Part shown: piece after piece, positions 5,960 to 8,000 of the stretch | How positions within the stretch are numbered: the first letter of the stretch is position 1 | How the letters are laid out: each line of letters starts with the position of its first letter | Origin: an uncultured bacterium | Lineage (GTDB): Bacteria > Bacillota > Clostridia > Oscillospirales > Acutalibacteraceae | Assembly (NCBI GenBank): GCA_905215105.1 | Contig: CAJMOI010000089.1 | Span: forward strand, 1 to 8,000 | Length of the DNA: 8,000 bases | Direction of reading: 5' to 3' | Translations under genes and position numbers: made by a program | The notes under the pieces: generated by a model | The model's database searches: none | Told to the model about the DNA's origin: nothing | Seen by the model: only the letters and a program-made list of their open reading frames with translations

Positions 5960-7195
5960 TCAGATCTTTTTCAGCACCAGGCAGGCGTTGTGACCGCCGA
6001 AGCCCAGGTTGGTAGAAATGGCATATTCAATATCGGCTTTCCGGGCCTCGTTGGGAACATAGTCCAGATCGCAGTCCGGGTCAGCTTCGCGATAATTGAT
6101 GGTGGGAGGTACAATGCCGTCACGCAGAGCGTAAGCGCAGGCCATGGCTTCCAGTGCACCGGTAGCACCCAGCATATGGCCGGTCATGCTCTTGGTGGAG
6201 CTGACCATGGCTTTGTGAGCAGCTTCCTCACCCAGCGCCAGCTTGAAGGCCAGAGTTTCGGTCTTGTCGTTCAGAGGGGTGCTGGTGCCGTGCGCATTGA
6301 TGTATACACAAGCGTCAGCAGGCATACCGGCTTCTTCCACAGCCAGACGGATGCTCTTGGCAGCACCCTTGGCTTCCGGATGAGGAGCAGTCATGTGGTA
6401 AGCGTCGTTGGTGTTGCCATAACCCACGATTTCAGCGTAAATCTTGGCGCCGCGAGCCACTGCGTGCTCGTATTCTTCCAGCACCAGAATGGCGCCGCCT
6501 TCGCCCATCACAAAACCGCTGCGCTCCTTGTCAAAGGGAATGGAAGCACGGTTGGGGTCTTCCTCGGTGGTCAGAGCCTTGCAGTTGGTAAAACCGGCAA
6601 TGGAGAGCTTGTTGATGGTAGCTTCGGCACCGCCGGCGATCATAGCGTCAGCATAGCCATAACGGATGGTGTGGAATGCCTCACCCACTGCATGAGCAGA
6701 GGTTGCACAGGCGGTGGTCACGCACATGGAGGGACCTTCTGCCTTGAAGCGAATGGCAATATTGCCGGAAGCAATATTGGAAATCATCATGGGGATGAAG
6801 AAGGGAGAAATGCGCTTCATGCCACTCTTTTCCAGCTTATTGCACTCTTCCACAAAGGTGTTCATGCCGCCGATACCGGAACCGACATAGACACCCAGAC
6901 GGTCAGAATCCACTTTTCCCTCAATGCCGCTGTCCTTCATGGCCTGCACGGCGGCAGCCATGGCGTACTGGGCATACAGGTCGGTCTTGCGAACCTCGCC
7001 CTTTTCCATATACAGGCTGGGATCAAAATCCTTCACTTCGGCAGCTACCTTTACCTTGCAGGCGGGGTCGCTGGTGTCAAAGCGGGTGATGGGGCCAATG
7101 CCGTTTTTGCCGGTAATCAGGCTGTTCCAGGTTTCTTCCGCAGTGTTGCCGACGGGGGAGACGGCGCCAACTCCGGTAATCACAACTCGTCTCAT
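5960..7195 (-). CDS. fabF: Beta-ketoacyl-ACP synthase II (FabF)
   Basis: FabF condenses malonyl-ACP with acyl-ACP to extend the chain by two carbons. Starting at the ATG at 7195 the protein has 411 residues (E. coli 413) and begins MRRVVITGVGAVSPVGNT, the standard thiolase-fold N-terminus. The catalytic triad is Cys163 (in TTACATSAHAVG), His302 (NAHGTSTPLND) and His340 (SMTGHMLGATGALE), almost identical in numbering to E. coli Cys163/His303/His340. An in-frame ATG 93 nt upstream (7288) is rejected: the extra 31 residues would be translated from the intergenic hairpin and the end of fabG, whereas GGAGG (7205-7209) sits nine nt before the chosen ATG. The gene is intact. Confidence 0.97.
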   Translation of the reverse strand: MRRVVITGVGAVSPVGNTAEETWNSLITGKNGIGPITRFDTSDPACKVKVAAEVKDFDPSLYMEKGEVRKTDLYAQYAMAAAVQAMKDSGIEGKVDSDRLGVYVGSGIGGMNTFVEECNKLEKSGMKRISPFFIPMMISNIASGNIAIRFKAEGPSMCVTTACATSAHAVGEAFHTIRYGYADAMIAGGAEATINKLSIAGFTNCKALTTEEDPNRASIPFDKERSGFVMGEGGAILVLEEYEHAVARGAKIYAEIVGYGNTNDAYHMTAPHPEAKGAAKSIRLAVEEAGMPADACVYINAHGTSTPLNDKTETLAFKLALGEEAAHKAMVSSTKSMTGHMLGATGALEAMACAYALRDGIVPPTINYREADPDCDLDYVPNEARKADIEYAISTNLGFGGHNACLVLKKI

Positions 7196-7204
7196 GAAAA
7201 GATA

Positions 7205-7209
7205 CCTCC
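7205..7209 (-). promoter_or_regulatory. Ribosome binding site that fixes the fabF start
   Basis: GGAGG on the minus strand, nine nt upstream of the ATG at 7195. It decides between this start and the longer in-frame ATG at 7288. It also lies downstream of the fabG-fabF hairpin and so is free of that structure. Confidence 0.8.
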
Positions 7210-7230
7210 GATAGTCTATCAAAATAGAAT

Positions 7231-7272
7231 CCGGACAGCCCTGCGGCCTGTATAGGCCGCAGGGCTTCCCGG
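7231..7272 (-). promoter_or_regulatory. Strong intra-operon hairpin between fabG and fabF
   Basis: AGCCCTGCGGCC (7237-7248) and GGCCGCAGGGCT (7255-7266) form a perfect 12-bp stem with a 6-nt loop. It is extended by an outer CCGG/CCGG pairing (7231-7234 with 7269-7272) across a 2x2 internal loop. In the transcript direction (leftward) it follows the fabG stop by six nt. Downstream it is followed by ATTCTATTTT, a poor and interrupted U tract. It is therefore best read as a partial terminator/attenuator or an RNA-stability or processing element that sets the fabG:fabF ratio. It occupies the only long gap (83 nt) in the operon. Confidence 0.7.
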
Positions 7273-7278
7273 TTAAAA

Positions 7279-8000
7279 TTACATGCACATACCGCCGTCC
7301 ACGCGGATGACCTCGCCGGTCACATAGGAGGACAGGTCGCTGGCCAGATACAGAGCGGTCTTGGCGATATCCTCAGGCTGACCCATGCGCTTCATAGGAA
7401 CAGCACCCAGCATGGCGTCCTTGGCCTTGTCGCTGAGGACATCGGTCATAGCGGTCTGGATAAAGCCGGGAGCAATGGCGTTGCAGGTCACACCGCGGGA
7501 AGCCAGCTCTTTGGCGGTGGTCTTGGTCAGGCCGATGATACCCGCCTTGGCAGCGGTGTAGTTTGCCTGGCCGGGGTTGCCCATCAGGCCGGTAACAGAA
7601 GAGATATTGATGATGCGGCCGCTGCGCTTGCGCATAAAGTGATGATAGCAGGCGTGAATGGTGTTGAACACGCCCTTGAGGTTGATGGCGATAACCTTGT
7701 CAAAGTCCTCTTCCTTCATGGAAACCAGCAGGGAGTCACGGGTAATACCGGCATTGTTCACCAGAATATCCACGCCACCCAGGTCTGCGATGACCTGCTT
7801 GATGGTGGTGTCCACCAGCTCAAAATTGGAAACGTCGCAGTGATAGAACTTTACAGTCGCACCGGTCTCTGCGATGAGGGCGCAGGCTTCTTCGGCGGTC
7901 TCGGGCTTGCATACGTCCAGAATCGCGATGTTAGCGCCTTCTTTTGCCATGGTCAGAGCGATGGAACGGCCGATACCGGCAGCACCGCCGGTAACAACAG
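7279..8000 (-). CDS. fabG: 3-oxoacyl-ACP reductase FabG (N-terminus outside window)
   Basis: FabG reduces 3-ketoacyl-ACP to 3-hydroxyacyl-ACP with NADPH. The visible 239 residues of this short-chain dehydrogenase run from VVTGGAAGIG at the right edge to a TAA at 7279-7281. The Rossmann motif TGGAAGIG is complete, and the frame stays open to base 8000, so the Met at 7950 is internal. Only about eight N-terminal residues are missing. Other hallmarks are LVNNAGITRDSLL and the catalytic Ser-Tyr-Lys (Ser in INISSVTG, then YTAAK 13 residues later, as in E. coli Ser138/Tyr151/Lys155). The C-terminus SYVTGEVIRVDGGMCM is typical. Many SDR proteins look alike, but the context next to fabF supports FabG strongly. 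fabD or acpP would be the expected neighbour further right. Confidence 0.95.
   Translation of the reverse strand, partial: VVTGGAAGIGRSIALTMAKEGANIAILDVCKPETAEEACALIAETGATVKFYHCDVSNFELVDTTIKQVIADLGGVDILVNNAGITRDSLLVSMKEEDFDKVIAINLKGVFNTIHACYHHFMRKRSGRIINISSVTGLMGNPGQANYTAAKAGIIGLTKTTAKELASRGVTCNAIAPGFIQTAMTDVLSDKAKDAMLGAVPMKRMGQPEDIAKTALYLASDLSSYVTGEVIRVDGGMCM

Noticed and set aside
3649..6015. Very long plus-strand open frame (788 codons) opposite accC, fabZ and accB
   Set aside because: It lies antisense to four well-supported genes (accC, fabZ, accB and the end of fabF). Its predicted protein is rich in His, Gly and Ala with no family motif, as expected from the complement of GC-rich coding sequence. 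No ribosome binding site or promoter is evident.
5684..7255. Long plus-strand open frame (523 codons) opposite fabF
   Set aside because: It is a shadow of fabF in antisense, with low-complexity composition and no recognisable domain. The fabF frame has all catalytic residues.
7196..7288. Longer N-terminus for FabF from the ATG at 7288
   Set aside because: It would add 31 residues encoded by the intergenic hairpin and the fabG end. Family length and the GGAGG at 7205-7209 both favour the ATG at 7195.
7279..7950. FabG starting at the Met at 7950
   Set aside because: The frame remains open to base 8000 and encodes the TGGAAGIG cofactor motif upstream of that Met, so the real start is beyond the window.

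Overview
The window is mostly one leftward (minus-strand) type II fatty-acid synthesis operon from what looks like an anaerobic, gut-type member of the Clostridia (Bacillota). Four points suggest this: the gene order fabG-fabF-accB-fabZ-accC-accD-accA, a short AccA, a FabT-like MarR regulator, and strong AAGGAGG-type ribosome binding sites. Genus or family cannot be fixed by eye.

Layout, left to right. Bases 1-287 (+) hold the C-terminal tail of a gene that resembles the end of Rpn/PD-(D/E)XK nuclease-transposase proteins (weak call). Bases 288-439 are a convergent intergenic gap with one clear inverted repeat. A minus-strand terminator hairpin (about 411-473) overlaps the end of the MarR/FabT-like gene (440-877). 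Next come a nitronate monooxygenase/FabK-family flavoprotein (913-1992), accA (2005-2787), accD (2784-3656), accC (3631-5025), fabZ (5041-5451), accB (5473-5943), fabF (5960-7195) and fabG (7279 to beyond the right edge). All genes from 440 to 8000 run leftward with small gaps or overlaps. The one larger gap, 83 nt between fabG and fabF, holds a strong GC-rich hairpin.

How the genes work together. AccB (biotin carrier), AccC (biotin carboxylase) and AccD/AccA (carboxyltransferase) make malonyl-CoA. FabF condenses malonyl-ACP with the growing acyl chain, FabG reduces the 3-keto group and FabZ dehydrates the product. The FabK/NMO-family flavoprotein could supply the enoyl reduction, but its subgroup is uncertain. 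The MarR protein probably regulates the pathway in the manner of FabT. fabH, acpP, fabD and possibly a canonical fabK are not in the window and may lie to the right.

The most unusual signal is a sharp change in base composition inside accA, near 2400-2460. To its left the DNA is AT-rich (sampled 60-base rows mostly 32-45% GC). To its right, as far as sampled, it is GC-rich (57-65%). The change is accompanied by a shift in arginine codon use, while the accA frame stays intact. This suggests either a homologous-recombination mosaic between two lineages or a chimeric assembly. Apart from that, the window is a conventional core-metabolism operon, and I see no new multi-gene system in it.
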